DNA of 24,875 bases from Alphaproteobacteria bacterium (GTDB taxonomy: Bacteria > Pseudomonadota > Alphaproteobacteria > RS24). The notes below the pieces were generated by a model. That model was given only the letters and a program-made list of their open reading frames with translations. It searched no databases and was not told the DNA's origin. The translations under genes and the position numbers were made by a program. Positions 1-8,618 of this stretch are shown here, one piece after another; the stretch's first letter is position 1, and every line of letters begins with the position of its first letter. The stretch spans positions 1 through 24,875 of the forward strand of contig JAQWIP010000027.1 of the NCBI GenBank assembly GCA_029248825.1, written 5' to 3'.

Positions 1-19
1 ATGTATCGCGAAAGGGCAT
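1..19 (-). CDS. Start of an unidentified gene downstream of ccmG (5' fragment)
   Basis: Reading leftward from ccmG there is an AGGAGAG ribosome-binding sequence that overlaps the ccmG TAG stop. It is followed after a short gap by an ATG at 19-17. The frame stays open to the window edge and gives only MPFRDT. Position and spacing fit a further gene co-transcribed with the ccm operon. Six residues are too few to identify it; a ccmI/cycH-type gene is one possibility from context only. Confidence 0.45.
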
Positions 20-27
20 GCTCTCTC

Positions 28-597
28 CTACGAGTTCGGGGGGATGAAAAGGGGGCTGAAAGGGGGAGTGAAAAAAGGTAAAATCTTGGTTTCCAAAGCG
101 CGCGCATCGAGCGGGCCCACGTGGCGATAAACAACGCGGCCTTGGCCATCCAAAACAAATGTTTCCGGCACACCATAGACGCCCAAATCCAATGCCACGC
201 GCCCATTGGTGTCGGCGCCAATGGCGACATAGGGATTGCCCAAACGGCCTAAAAATCTTTGCGCGGCGGCCGGATTATCTTTGTAATTCAGCCCAAAAAT
301 CGGCACGCCTTGAGCGGCCAATTGCATCAGCGCGGGATGCTCGTCGCGGCACGGGCCGCACCAGCTCGCCCAAATATTCATCAAAACCGGACGCCCTTGC
401 GCCAAATCGGCACTCGAAAACCCATCCCCTTGGCCGAGGCCAGGCAGTGAAAACGCGGGCAGGTTTTTGCCCTCATAGGCCGAAGGCAATCGCGACGGAT
501 CGCCCAAAAACAGACCGGCAAAAAACACCACGGCCAATCCCAAAGCGACCGCCAAAGGCGCAAACCGCCATAGCGAGGGGGGCGCGCTTTGGGTCAT
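28..597 (-). CDS. ccmG: Thiol:disulfide interchange protein CcmG (DsbE)
   Basis: This is a 189-residue membrane-anchored periplasmic thioredoxin. In the family it reduces the CXXCH cysteines of apocytochrome c before haem attachment. An N-terminal hydrophobic anchor (about residues 11-32) is followed by a thioredoxin-like domain. The redox motif is WCGPC, with cysteines near residues 80 and 83, and a GVPET segment supplies the cis-proline near 144. I chose the ATG at 597 because it overlaps the ccmD stop as ATGA, typical of translational coupling. A start 12 codons upstream (633) is open but would lie inside ccmD. The C-terminus ends in a proline- and phenylalanine-rich tail. It is the last complete gene of the ccm operon here. 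Confidence 0.93.
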   Translation of the reverse strand: MTQSAPPSLWRFAPLAVALGLAVVFFAGLFLGDPSRLPSAYEGKNLPAFSLPGLGQGDGFSSADLAQGRPVLMNIWASWCGPCRDEHPALMQLAAQGVPIFGLNYKDNPAAAQRFLGRLGNPYVAIGADTNGRVALDLGVYGVPETFVLDGQGRVVYRHVGPLDARALETKILPFFTPPFSPLFIPPNS

Positions 598-713
598 TGG
601 CTGGCCGCAAGCTCGGCTTTCGCTTTGCGCCATTGCGCAAAACTACTCGCGATGAGCCAAGCCAAAGGCAAAAACGTCGCGCCATAACTTGCATATATAT
701 AAGTGTCATACAT
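594..713 (-). CDS. ccmD: Haem exporter protein CcmD
   Basis: This is a 39-residue protein that starts MYDTYIYASYGATF. It has one hydrophobic segment (about residues 10-26) followed by a basic, alanine-rich cytoplasmic tail (QWRKAKAELAAS). Size, topology, the aromatic N-terminus and position between ccmC and ccmG all fit CcmD, which in the family helps release holo-CcmE from the CcmABC complex. The ATG at 713 is preceded by an AGAGG-like site in the ccmC-ccmD gap. The TGA stop (596-594) overlaps the ccmG ATG. The gene is short enough to be missed by automated callers with a length cut-off. Confidence 0.9.
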   Translation of the reverse strand: MYDTYIYASYGATFLPLAWLIASSFAQWRKAKAELAASQ

Positions 714-726
714 AGAAGCGGCCTCT

Positions 727-1461
727 CTAGTTTGCGCTCATGCGGCGAACCCGCAATTTTTGTCGCAAGATTTCCATCTGCATCCGCGTCAGCGTCAGGG
801 CGAGAAACAGCGCCAGAAACGCTGCGCCCATAATCAGCAAAGGATATAGAAAATCCGCGTGCAAAGCAGGCCGCGCCAAACGCGACACACTGGCTGGCTG
901 ATGCAAAGTGTTCCACCAATCGACGGAAAATTTTACAATCGGCACATTGATAAACCCAACAATCGCCAAAAGCGCTGCCGTGCGCGCGGCGCGGGTTGGC
1001 TCCTCAATGGCCTGCCAAATGGCGATATAGCCGAGGTAAACAAAAAGCAGCACCAACATAGACGTCAGCCGCGCATCCCAGACCCACCACGTGCCCCACA
1101 TGGGTTGCCCCCAAAGGCTGCCCGTCACCAAAGCGATGAGCGTGAATGCGGCGCCCACAGGGGCGGCAGCGCGCGCCGCGACATGACCCAAGGGATGGCG
1201 AAAAATAAGCGCCGTGACGCTGGCGAAGAAAATAAAACTATAGCCAAATAAAGCCATCCAAGCGGCTGGCACATGGACGAACATAATTTTCACCGTCTCG
1301 CCTTGCTGATAATCCTCTGGCACATGCCAGGCGCGAAACAGCCCATAGGCCAAAAGCGCCGATGCCAAGATCCATAGCGGCGCATGCAGGCGCGCCGCCA
1401 GTTTCATAAACCGTGTGGGATTGGCATAAAACGCCGAGATATTTTCAAGTGCCTTTAGCAT
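727..1461 (-). CDS. ccmC: Haem exporter protein CcmC
   Basis: This 244-residue polytopic membrane protein belongs to the haem handling protein family. In system I cytochrome c maturation CcmC presents haem to the periplasmic chaperone CcmE. The family signature, the tryptophan-rich WWD domain, is clear: WGQPMWGTWWVWDARLTS at about residues 117-134. Two histidines that flank it in the family are visible, near 63 (FVHVPAAW) and 187 (WWNTLHQ). About six transmembrane segments can be seen. The ATG at 1461 has an AAGAGAG-type ribosome site just upstream. It lies 25 bp after ccmB and 13 bp before ccmD. The C-terminus is strongly basic (RQKLRVRR). Confidence 0.96.
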   Translation of the reverse strand: MLKALENISAFYANPTRFMKLAARLHAPLWILASALLAYGLFRAWHVPEDYQQGETVKIMFVHVPAAWMALFGYSFIFFASVTALIFRHPLGHVAARAAAPVGAAFTLIALVTGSLWGQPMWGTWWVWDARLTSMLVLLFVYLGYIAIWQAIEEPTRAARTAALLAIVGFINVPIVKFSVDWWNTLHQPASVSRLARPALHADFLYPLLIMGAAFLALFLALTLTRMQMEILRQKLRVRRMSAN

Positions 1462-1486
1462 AGTCTCTCTTATAGCGGGTTCTGCG

Positions 1487-2149
1487 CTAGCGCACAGCGT
1501 TGCGTAACGCCGCAGCTATCGCGACGGGGGCGGCCAATAGGCTGGCGAGGCTCAATAGAGCTAAAATTGCCAGCCGCGTCTCGTCTATCTCGCCTGCCAA
1601 AGCTTGTTGGCTGGCACCTGCGCCAAAAATCATCACCGGCACATAAAACGGCAGGCTCAGCAAAACCGTCAGCAAGCCCCCACGGCGAACGCTCACCGCC
1701 AGACTTGCGCCAATGCCGCCCAATAAAACCAACGCCGGACTGCCCGCCAACATGGCCAGCAAAAGCATCGGCAAATGAGCCGGCGCCAGATTTAACAAAA
1801 GCCCCGCCAAAGGCACCGCCAAAAGCAATGGCAGAACCAGCGCCATATAATGACCCAGCAATTTGCCCAGCACGACCAACTCAAGCGGCAAAGGCATAAG
1901 CATCATTTGGTCGAGCGAGCCGTCTTCATAGTCGGCCTGAAACAGCCGATCGAGCGAGGTCAAAAGCGCCATGATAAGCACCACCCATAAAAGCCCCGGC
2001 GCCAGCGCTTGCAAGAGCGCCAATTCTGGCCCCAAACCAAATGGCATGAGGGTGACGCCGATAAATAAGAAGGCGACAGCCAAAGTCGTATGTCCACCGC
2101 GCCACGCCAAAACCATATGCTGGCGGCAAATCGCCCAAAACACGCTCAT
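1487..2149 (-). CDS. ccmB: Haem exporter protein CcmB (ABC permease)
   Basis: This is a 220-residue integral membrane protein, the permease subunit of the CcmAB ABC module that drives release of holo-CcmE. It has about six hydrophobic segments and the conserved N-terminal cytoplasmic stretch LFQADYEDGSLDQMMLMPLPLE near residues 67-88, typical of CcmB. I set the start at the ATG at 2149 (MSVFWAICRQH), which overlaps the ccmA stop as ATGA and gives the usual family length. The same frame stays open 100 codons further upstream, but that part is the antisense-like shadow of ccmA and is not protein-like. Confidence 0.94.
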   Translation of the reverse strand: MSVFWAICRQHMVLAWRGGHTTLAVAFLFIGVTLMPFGLGPELALLQALAPGLLWVVLIMALLTSLDRLFQADYEDGSLDQMMLMPLPLELVVLGKLLGHYMALVLPLLLAVPLAGLLLNLAPAHLPMLLLAMLAGSPALVLLGGIGASLAVSVRRGGLLTVLLSLPFYVPVMIFGAGASQQALAGEIDETRLAILALLSLASLLAAPVAIAAALRNAVR

Positions 2150-2793
2150 GCGGGCGCCCCCAAAACGATTTCTTTGGTGGCAAAAGCCAGAGGCATATGG
2201 CTGGAGGCCACAATCAGGCCGCCAGCCGCCAAATGCGCGCCTGCCAGCGTGTCGATGAGCTCTTGCCCCGCCGTATCGAGCGCCGTCATCGGCTCGTCGA
2301 GCAACCAAAGGGGGCGCGGCGCGAGGCATAATTTGGCCAGCGCAAGGCGGCGTCTTTGCCCCGCCGATAAATCGGCAACCTTTTGCCAAGCGCGGTTTTG
2401 TAAGCCCAAAAGCGGCAATAAATCTGTCGTCGTATCCGGTGCGCCCCAAAGCGCTGCGTCCAAAGCCAGCGTCTCACCGACGCTGAGCGCGTTTTTTAAA
2501 CCATCCGCATGGCCGATAAAATGCACCGCATTCGGCGGCGTATCGCCAAAGGAAATCGTGCCTGCGGCCAGCGGAAGAAAACCCGCAATTTGGCGCAATA
2601 AAGAAGTTTTGCCGCTGCCATTGGCACCATAAAGCGCCAGCGCCTCGCCCGCCTTTAGGGTTTGCGAAACCCCCTCAAACAGCAGCCTTAGCCCACGCGA
2701 ACACGCCAGACTTTCCAGCTTCAAAAAAGCCGGTTCTGGGTAAGCATTTGGCAGAAAAAATTTTTGCGGCTTCGCCATAGTATTTTCGGTCAT
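2146..2793 (-). CDS. ccmA: Cytochrome c biogenesis ATP-binding protein CcmA
   Basis: This is a 215-residue ABC ATPase. Walker A is GANGSGKTS (about residues 56-64), the signature is LSAGQRRRLALAK near 141, and Walker B is LWLLDEP followed by the D-loop ALD. A short H-loop segment (SSHMP) follows. It powers CcmB/CcmC in haem chaperone release. It is the first gene of the ccm operon and is divergent from acnA across 73 bp. The ATG at 2793 has AAGAAG only one base upstream; a second in-frame ATG five codons later (2778) is possible. The glutamine of the Q-loop is not obvious, and the region after Walker A is short, as is usual for CcmA. Confidence 0.94.
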   Translation of the reverse strand: MTENTMAKPQKFFLPNAYPEPAFLKLESLACSRGLRLLFEGVSQTLKAGEALALYGANGSGKTSLLRQIAGFLPLAAGTISFGDTPPNAVHFIGHADGLKNALSVGETLALDAALWGAPDTTTDLLPLLGLQNRAWQKVADLSAGQRRRLALAKLCLAPRPLWLLDEPMTALDTAGQELIDTLAGAHLAAGGLIVASSHMPLAFATKEIVLGAPA

Positions 2794-2866
2794 ACTTCTT
2801 TATAACGCAGATGCCTGCCGAAGAGAGCAGGGTTTACTTTTTGAGACTATTGCAGGAGCGCGACCT
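2794..2866. promoter_or_regulatory. Divergent ccmA / acnA intergenic region
   Basis: This 73-bp gap must hold the 5' signals of both the minus-strand ccm operon and plus-strand acnA. AGGAG at 2854-2858 is placed correctly for the acnA ATG at 2867. A short inverted repeat CCTGC / GCAGG (about 2815-2831) lies in the middle. I cannot assign convincing -35/-10 pairs in either direction. Confidence 0.4.
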
Positions 2867-5632
2867 ATGCCACAAGGAAAAAAGGCACAAGCCAAAAAGC
2901 CACAAGTGAAATCAGTCAAAAACACCGAACAGCATCCGGATAGTTTTAAATCCCGCAAAGTGCTGAAAGTTGGCAATAAGTCCTACGTTTATTTCAGCCT
3001 GAAAGCGGCCGAAAAAAATGGCTTGAAGGGCATTTCCAAACTCCCGAATTCGATGAAAGTTCTGCTGGAAAACCTGTTGCGCCATGAAGACGGTCGCACG
3101 GTGAACGCAGACGACATCAAGGCCGTGCAGCAATGGATGACCAAACGCAAATCAACCCGTGAGATTGCCTATCGTCCCGCCCGCGTGTTGATGCAAGACT
3201 TTACCGGCGTTCCCGCCGTTGTCGATTTGGCAACCATGCGCAACGCCATGCAAGAAATGGGCGGCAACGCCAAAAAGATTAACCCGCTGACCCCCGTCGA
3301 TTTGGTCATTGACCATTCGGTCATGGTCGATACGTTCGGCAATAATGGCGCGTTGAAAACCAATGTGGATTTGGAATATTCGCGCAATGGCGAACGCTAT
3401 GAGTTCCTACGTTGGGGCAGCCAAGCGTTTGAAAACTTCCGCGTGGTACCGCCCGGAATGGGCATTTGCCACCAAGTGAACCTCGAGCATTTGGCTCAAA
3501 CCGTATGGACCAAACGCGAGCGCGTGAACGGAAAATCGGTTGAAGTGGCCTATCCAGATACGCTAGTTGGCACCGATAGCCACACCACGATGGTCAACGG
3601 CATGGCCGTTCTTGGCTGGGGTGTGGGCGGCATTGAAGCGGAGGCGGCCATGCTCGGCCAGCCCGTTACCATGTTGTTGCCAGAAGTGGTTGGCTTCAAG
3701 CTGACCGGAAAAGTGCCAGAAGGCGCCACCGCCACGGATTTGGTTTTGACCATTGTGGAAATGCTGCGCCAAAAAGGTGTGGTTGGTAAATTCGTCGAAT
3801 TTTATGGCCCAGGCCTCGAAAGCCTCTCGCTGGAAGACCAAGCCACGATCGCCAATATGGCGCCCGAATATGGCGCCACCTGCGGCTTCTTCCCGGTCGA
3901 TAAAGACACGCTGGCTTACTTAAAAGCCACAGGCCGCAAGAAAGCCCGCATCGATTTGGTAGAGAAATATTCCAAAGCCCAAGGCATGTTCCGCACCAAA
4001 GCTTCGGCTGACCCTGTGTTTACCTCGACCCTTGATTTGGATTTGAAAACCGTGCGCCCAAGTCTGGCTGGCCCGAAACGCCCGCAAGACCGCGTGCTTT
4101 TGGAAGACATGGTCGGCGGCTTTAAAACCGCGCTGAAAGACCAAGGCGTGAGCGTCAAGGCTTCGGCCAAACGCGTGCCCGTGAAAGGCGCCAAACACGA
4201 CCTCGGCAATGGCGATGTGGTGATTGCCGCGATTACCTCTTGCACCAATACCTCCAACCCAAGCGTTATGCTGGGCGCGGGTCTGGTGGCACGCAATGCC
4301 GCCAAATTGGGCTTGAGCGTCAAACCATGGGTGAAAACCTCGCTGGCACCTGGCAGCCAAGTGGTAACCGAATATTTGAAAAAAGCCGGCCTGCAAAAAG
4401 ACCTCAATAAATTGGGGTTCAACCTCGTCGGATATGGTTGCACCACATGTATCGGCAACTCGGGCCCACTTGCCCCCGCCATCTCGGAAGCGGTTGCCAA
4501 AAACGATTTGGTTGTGACTTCCGTGCTGTCTGGTAACCGTAACTTCGAAGGCCGTGTGAGCCCCGATGTGCGTGCCAATTATCTAGCTTCGCCCATGCTG
4601 GTTGTGGCCTATGCCATTGCCGGTTCGGTGAATGTGAACTTGGCAACAGAGCCGCTCGGCATGGATAAAAAAGGCAATCCGGTTTATCTGAAAGATATCT
4701 GGCCTAGCAATAAAGAGATTTCTGAGACGGTTCGCTCTTGCGTGACGCCGGCCATGTTCCGCGAGCGTTATGCCGATGTGTTCAAAGGCGATACGGCTTG
4801 GCGCAAAGTGAAATCGCAATCGGGTCAGACGTTCGATTGGAATAAAAAATCGACTTACGTCCAGCGTCCAACTTTCTTTGACGGTCTGACCACCGAAGCC
4901 GTGGCCACCGATGGCAAAGGCGCGAGCATTGAAGATGCGCGCATCTTGGCGCTCTTGGGCGACAGTATTACGACTGACCATATTTCCCCTGCTGGCTCCA
5001 TCAAAGCCGATAGCCCAGCGGGTAAATATCTCAGCAAAAATAAAGTGAAGCCTTTGGATTATAATTCCTATGGCTCGCGCCGTGGCAACCATGAGATTAT
5101 GATGCGCGGCACTTTTGCCAATATTCGCATTCGCAACCAAATGGCCCCCGGCACAGAAGGCGGCGTCACCAAACATCAGCCGTCTGGCAAAACCATGGCG
5201 ATTTATGATGCGGCCGTCGAATATGCCAAGAAGAAAACCCCTCTGGTGGTTTTCGCCGGCAAAGAATACGGCACTGGCTCCAGCCGCGACTGGGCCGCCA
5301 AAGGCACGCGCCTGCTTGGCGTGCAAGCCGTGGTGGCCGAGAGCTTTGAGCGTATTCACCGCTCGAACTTGGTCGGTATGGGCGTCGCTCCTTTGCAATT
5401 CATCGGCAAAGACAGCTGGGCCAGCTTGAAACTAAACGGCACAGAAACCATCAGCATTGAAGGCTTGGGCGGCAAAATTCGCCCGCGCGCCAAATATGAC
5501 ATGGTGATTACCGATGCCAAGGGCAAGAAACGCACCGTGAAACTGCAAAGCCGTATCGATACAGCCGATGAGGTGGATTACTACCTCAATGGCGGTATTC
5601 TCCAATATGTGCTGCGCTCGCTGGCCGCTTAA
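2867..5632 (+). CDS. acnA: Aconitate hydratase A
   Basis: This 921-residue [4Fe-4S] aconitase of the AcnA/IRP1 type converts citrate to isocitrate via cis-aconitate in the TCA cycle. The three cluster ligands are visible: C459 in ITSCTNTSNP, and C525 and C528 in GYGCTTCIGNSG. Other family landmarks are VGTDSHTTMVNG, the swivelling C-terminal domain beginning around GDSITTDHISPAG, and KEYGTGSSRDWAAKG. The start at 2867 is supported by AGGAG eight bases upstream. The first 25 or so residues are unusual: a lysine- and glutamine-rich leader (GKKAQAKKPQVK) precedes the normal family start near DSFKSRKVLKVG. The gene is monocistronic and converges on the DUF4340 gene. Confidence 0.97.
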   Translation: MPQGKKAQAKKPQVKSVKNTEQHPDSFKSRKVLKVGNKSYVYFSLKAAEKNGLKGISKLPNSMKVLLENLLRHEDGRTVNADDIKAVQQWMTKRKSTREIAYRPARVLMQDFTGVPAVVDLATMRNAMQEMGGNAKKINPLTPVDLVIDHSVMVDTFGNNGALKTNVDLEYSRNGERYEFLRWGSQAFENFRVVPPGMGICHQVNLEHLAQTVWTKRERVNGKSVEVAYPDTLVGTDSHTTMVNGMAVLGWGVGGIEAEAAMLGQPVTMLLPEVVGFKLTGKVPEGATATDLVLTIVEMLRQKGVVGKFVEFYGPGLESLSLEDQATIANMAPEYGATCGFFPVDKDTLAYLKATGRKKARIDLVEKYSKAQGMFRTKASADPVFTSTLDLDLKTVRPSLAGPKRPQDRVLLEDMVGGFKTALKDQGVSVKASAKRVPVKGAKHDLGNGDVVIAAITSCTNTSNPSVMLGAGLVARNAAKLGLSVKPWVKTSLAPGSQVVTEYLKKAGLQKDLNKLGFNLVGYGCTTCIGNSGPLAPAISEAVAKNDLVVTSVLSGNRNFEGRVSPDVRANYLASPMLVVAYAIAGSVNVNLATEPLGMDKKGNPVYLKDIWPSNKEISETVRSCVTPAMFRERYADVFKGDTAWRKVKSQSGQTFDWNKKSTYVQRPTFFDGLTTEAVATDGKGASIEDARILALLGDSITTDHISPAGSIKADSPAGKYLSKNKVKPLDYNSYGSRRGNHEIMMRGTFANIRIRNQMAPGTEGGVTKHQPSGKTMAIYDAAVEYAKKKTPLVVFAGKEYGTGSSRDWAAKGTRLLGVQAVVAESFERIHRSNLVGMGVAPLQFIGKDSWASLKLNGTETISIEGLGGKIRPRAKYDMVITDAKGKKRTVKLQSRIDTADEVDYYLNGGILQYVLRSLAA

Positions 5633-5670
5633 AGCAAAAGCTGGAAAGGCCGACCTTAACGGCCTTCCAG
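5630..5670 (-). terminator. Rho-independent-like terminator of the ABC/DUF4340 operon
   Basis: A hairpin is formed by CTGGAAAGGCCG (5641-5652) and CGGCCTTCCAG (5660-5670), with a one-base bulge and a short loop. Read on the minus strand it is followed by CTTTTGCTTT, a T-rich tail. The right arm overlaps the last codons and stop of the DUF4340 gene. The same hairpin lies just after the acnA stop but has no T-run in that direction. Confidence 0.6.
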
Positions 5671-6693
5671 CATCGCTTGGCTTGGCAATAAAATCGGGGC
5701 GCGATCGGCGCTAAAGCGCAACGCCCACCCTTTGTAACGCGCATTAATATCAGCGGCCAGAGAACGAACTTCGTCTCTGGCCGTTTTAGTTTGTCCAGAA
5801 ACCCGCGCCACGCTGGCCGAAAGGCGCGACCAGATAACCGTCGCCGCCCCTAAGTTTTCATAGGTAATCACCAAGCCATTGGCATAGCGCAAGACCATCG
5901 GCTGGGCGCTGGCAAAATTAATCGCATCTGCGGTGGTAACATCATCGGGTTGCAAGGCGGTAAAGTCAGCCAGCCATTTGTCGCCGCCGCCCATCGACCA
6001 AGCGCTCGGGGTTACGCGCAGCAATTTAAATTTCTGCCCGCCTTTATTAAAAGACACGCTTTTTAAATCGGCGAGCGCATGGCGCGGCAGGGCGCGGTCG
6101 AGCCAAGCGGCCACATTAGGATTGCGAGGCAAACGCCCTCGCGCCAGCCAAGTTTGGTCGTCGCCCTCTTGGCGCGCATAGAATTGGCGCAATTCGGGGC
6201 CATAGGTTTTCACATCTTGTTTGGCTTCTGCTTCGCTTTCTTGCTCATTGCCGAGCAACAGACTGGTCAGCACGGTGTCATCGGCTCGGCGCACTTTAAA
6301 GCGCATGGCGCGGCCTAGGTTTTCCGGCACGACGAGGCCGAGCGCGCGGTGCCATTCTGGCTTTTGCGTGCGCGCCTCCAGCGCTTTTAAATCGGCCAGA
6401 GCCAGAAGCGTTTCGGTAACCAATTCCTGATTGGCCGGATAGCCATTGCGTTCGGGCAGAACCCATTGGCCGTTTTGCAGCTCAATGCGAATGCCGCGCG
6501 TGCCAGAAATGCCGGCCGCGAAAGTCATCTCGAGTTGGGTCGCCTCACCAAACGTTTCGGCATAATCAGCCAGCAAAACTTCTGGCGGTTTCACATCATT
6601 GACTTTTCTATCGGTCAGACCGGCGAAAACAGCCAAGCCGAGACTGGTGGCCGTTATGACCAGCAGCGGGCGCATCATCCGCAAAACATCCAT
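5656..6693 (-). CDS. DUF4340 domain membrane-anchored protein
   Basis: This 345-residue protein has one N-terminal transmembrane segment (about residues 8-25, PLLVITATSLGLAVFAGL), so most of it is expected outside the cytoplasm. The pattern (IRIELQNGQWVLPERNGYPA, then a segment listing measured values such as RFKVRRADDTVLTSLLLGNE) resembles DUF4340, a family found beside GldG-like proteins and ABC-2 transporters; the biochemical function is unknown. The start at 6693 shares a base with the upstream stop (TGATG); an upstream in-frame ATG (6825) would overlap the neighbour by 44 codons and is unlikely. It is the last gene of the ABC operon and ends in a terminator hairpin. Confidence 0.78.
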   Translation of the reverse strand: MDVLRMMRPLLVITATSLGLAVFAGLTDRKVNDVKPPEVLLADYAETFGEATQLEMTFAAGISGTRGIRIELQNGQWVLPERNGYPANQELVTETLLALADLKALEARTQKPEWHRALGLVVPENLGRAMRFKVRRADDTVLTSLLLGNEQESEAEAKQDVKTYGPELRQFYARQEGDDQTWLARGRLPRNPNVAAWLDRALPRHALADLKSVSFNKGGQKFKLLRVTPSAWSMGGGDKWLADFTALQPDDVTTADAINFASAQPMVLRYANGLVITYENLGAATVIWSRLSASVARVSGQTKTARDEVRSLAADINARYKGWALRFSADRAPILLPSQAMLEGR

Positions 6694-8618
6694 CACGCGG
6701 CTCCTTGTTTTTCGACAATCAGCCCGCCGGCTTTTTGCGTCGCCAGCCGGCGCCGACGCTGGCGATAGGCCAGCCCAAGCGCGCCCAAGCCAACCAAGAG
6801 CGGCACGGCAATAATATTGACCCATGTCACCCAGCTTTCCAGCACTTCAATATCGCGCCGCAAGTCGCCTTGCACCCGGCGCAAGCTTTTGCGCGCCGAC
6901 AGTAATTCCGCGCGATGGGTTTTGGCCGCGGCTTGCGCATCGCCCAAAGTGGCGCCACTGCGCTCCAATTGGTCGAGTTCTTTTTGCGCCGCCTCAATGC
7001 GTGCGATGAGATTTTCTTCCTCGTCCAAATAGGTCTTCTCGGCGGCGCGGCGCAAATCTTCTACCCGCGTGAACGGACGCGCCACGCGTTCGCGACCGCG
7101 CAGCGAAATCAGGTCGTCCGAGCCCATGAGGTTTTCCACCGCATTGAGCAAAAACTTACCATTGTCGGCAATCGGCACGCCAAAACGTTGGCCGAGATAA
7201 TTTTGTTCCGACACCCAAAAGCGGTCGTCGAAGAAATCCGTATCGGCAAAGACGATAATATTGGCGGCATCATTTTGCGCCAGATGATCGCGCGCCTTGG
7301 CGCGCTCGCCCTTTTTATTATCCGTCTTCGGGGGAGGGCCATCGGGAAACGCGGTTCGCACTTGGCCAGATAGGCGCGCGGCAATCGTATAGGGCGCCTC
7401 GCCTTGCACGAAGCGGCGCTGCAAAGCATCGGGCGTGGGCGCGCTTAGCACATAGTCACGCGTCATCACGCCGGCTTCGTCGGACGAGCGCAGCAGGGGC
7501 ACCATTTGGGTTGTGGCATTTGGCGTGGCGCGCAAAACCCCGACCGTGCCTAAGTTGAGGCGGTCGATATTTCCGGTGACGGGGTCATCGGCGTTCATTT
7601 CTTCGCTGCCATAGCCCATCCATAAAATATAATCGGTCAAGGTGCGGCGCGCATCGCGCCCTGCCGAGACGCGTTGGGCGCGTTTTCTATCCGCGAGAAT
7701 AATATTGTCGTCCATCTCCACGCCCCATTGCTGCATCAGCCGTGGCAGATTGCTTTGTTCGGTATAGCCACGCAGCGGCTCGCCATTGGGGCCTGCGGTG
7801 AGGCTGACCTCGGATTGTGGGTCGACAAAGGCAATGACCCGCCCGCCGCGCATGACGAATTGGTCGATGGCATAGCTTTGCGAATCTGTGGGCGCGCGCG
7901 GATGCGCCAGCAAAAGCACATCGACGCGTTTTGGAATCTTAATCGTATCCAGCGCGATGAACTCAACCTCAAAGCGGTCGGTCAATTCGGCGTAAATCAG
8001 GAACGGCTGCGATTGTCCACGCATCGCCGCCATCATACCACCCGCGCCCGTATCGAGCGGCAGATTGGAAATAACGCCCAGCACGGGCTTCTTCGGCTGC
8101 GACAGATTATGGATGAGACGCGCCAAATCATATTCGAGATATTGCTGCCGCTCATCGGCGAAATACGGAATAATTTCCAGACTATCCACCCGATTGGTGC
8201 CGACGAGGCCGAAATAAATCACATCGCCATCTTGGATGGGGCGCGCCACCAAACCTAGCGCCACCGCTTGGTCTTCCTCTTCCGAGAATGGTTCCGGGTC
8301 GATAATTTCGAGCAGCAGAAGGCCCGGCGCATGGGTTGCCATTTCTTCCAGCATGTCGCGCACGCGCTGCGCAAAAATTTGCACTTTTGGTTGGTCGGCC
8401 GCGATGTCTTGCGAGTAATAAAACTTCAAAGTCACGGGCTCTTCCACGCGCTCGAGAATATTCAGCGTGCCTTGGCTCAGGGTGAATAGATTATTTTGCG
8501 TCAAATCGAGCCGCGCCGCGCGCAAGGTAAGATTTGAAAACACATTGAGGCTAACGAAAATCACCGCCAATAAAATCAGCGCCAATCCGTGCGGCGAGCG
8601 TTGGATAAACCGACCCAC
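6693..8618 (-). CDS. GldG-like ABC-associated membrane protein
   Basis: This 641-residue protein belongs to the GldG / ABC-type uncharacterised transport family. It has an N-terminal transmembrane segment (about 10-30) and a large extracytoplasmic region that starts with the typical LDLTQNNLFTLSQGT and KFYYSQD stretches. A charged, probably coiled-coil segment (about 523-595) is followed by a second transmembrane segment (596-617) and an RQRRRR cytoplasmic tail. Residues such as GGRVIAFVDPQSE and IIVFADTDFFDDRF match the two family subdomains. The start is GTG at 8618, sharing its first base with the upstream TAG (TAGTG). It is located between an ABC-2 permease and a DUF4340 gene. In Bacteroidetes relatives serve gliding and secretion; here the role is unknown. 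Confidence 0.85.
   Translation of the reverse strand: MGRFIQRSPHGLALILLAVIFVSLNVFSNLTLRAARLDLTQNNLFTLSQGTLNILERVEEPVTLKFYYSQDIAADQPKVQIFAQRVRDMLEEMATHAPGLLLLEIIDPEPFSEEEDQAVALGLVARPIQDGDVIYFGLVGTNRVDSLEIIPYFADERQQYLEYDLARLIHNLSQPKKPVLGVISNLPLDTGAGGMMAAMRGQSQPFLIYAELTDRFEVEFIALDTIKIPKRVDVLLLAHPRAPTDSQSYAIDQFVMRGGRVIAFVDPQSEVSLTAGPNGEPLRGYTEQSNLPRLMQQWGVEMDDNIILADRKRAQRVSAGRDARRTLTDYILWMGYGSEEMNADDPVTGNIDRLNLGTVGVLRATPNATTQMVPLLRSSDEAGVMTRDYVLSAPTPDALQRRFVQGEAPYTIAARLSGQVRTAFPDGPPPKTDNKKGERAKARDHLAQNDAANIIVFADTDFFDDRFWVSEQNYLGQRFGVPIADNGKFLLNAVENLMGSDDLISLRGRERVARPFTRVEDLRRAAEKTYLDEEENLIARIEAAQKELDQLERSGATLGDAQAAAKTHRAELLSARKSLRRVQGDLRRDIEVLESWVTWVNIIAVPLLVGLGALGLAYRQRRRRLATQKAGGLIVEKQGAA

Noticed and set aside
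159..833. 224-codon plus-strand frame opposite ccmG, ccmD and ccmC
   Set aside because: It overlaps three well supported minus-strand genes and has low-complexity, arginine- and proline-rich content typical of antisense frames.
2150..2449. N-terminal extension of ccmB by 100 residues
   Set aside because: It overlaps the end of ccmA in another frame. The ATG at 2149 overlaps the ccmA stop and gives normal CcmB length.
4583..5398. 271-codon open frame antisense to acnA
   Set aside because: It is a mirror of the aconitase coding sequence with no recognisable domain or ribosome site.
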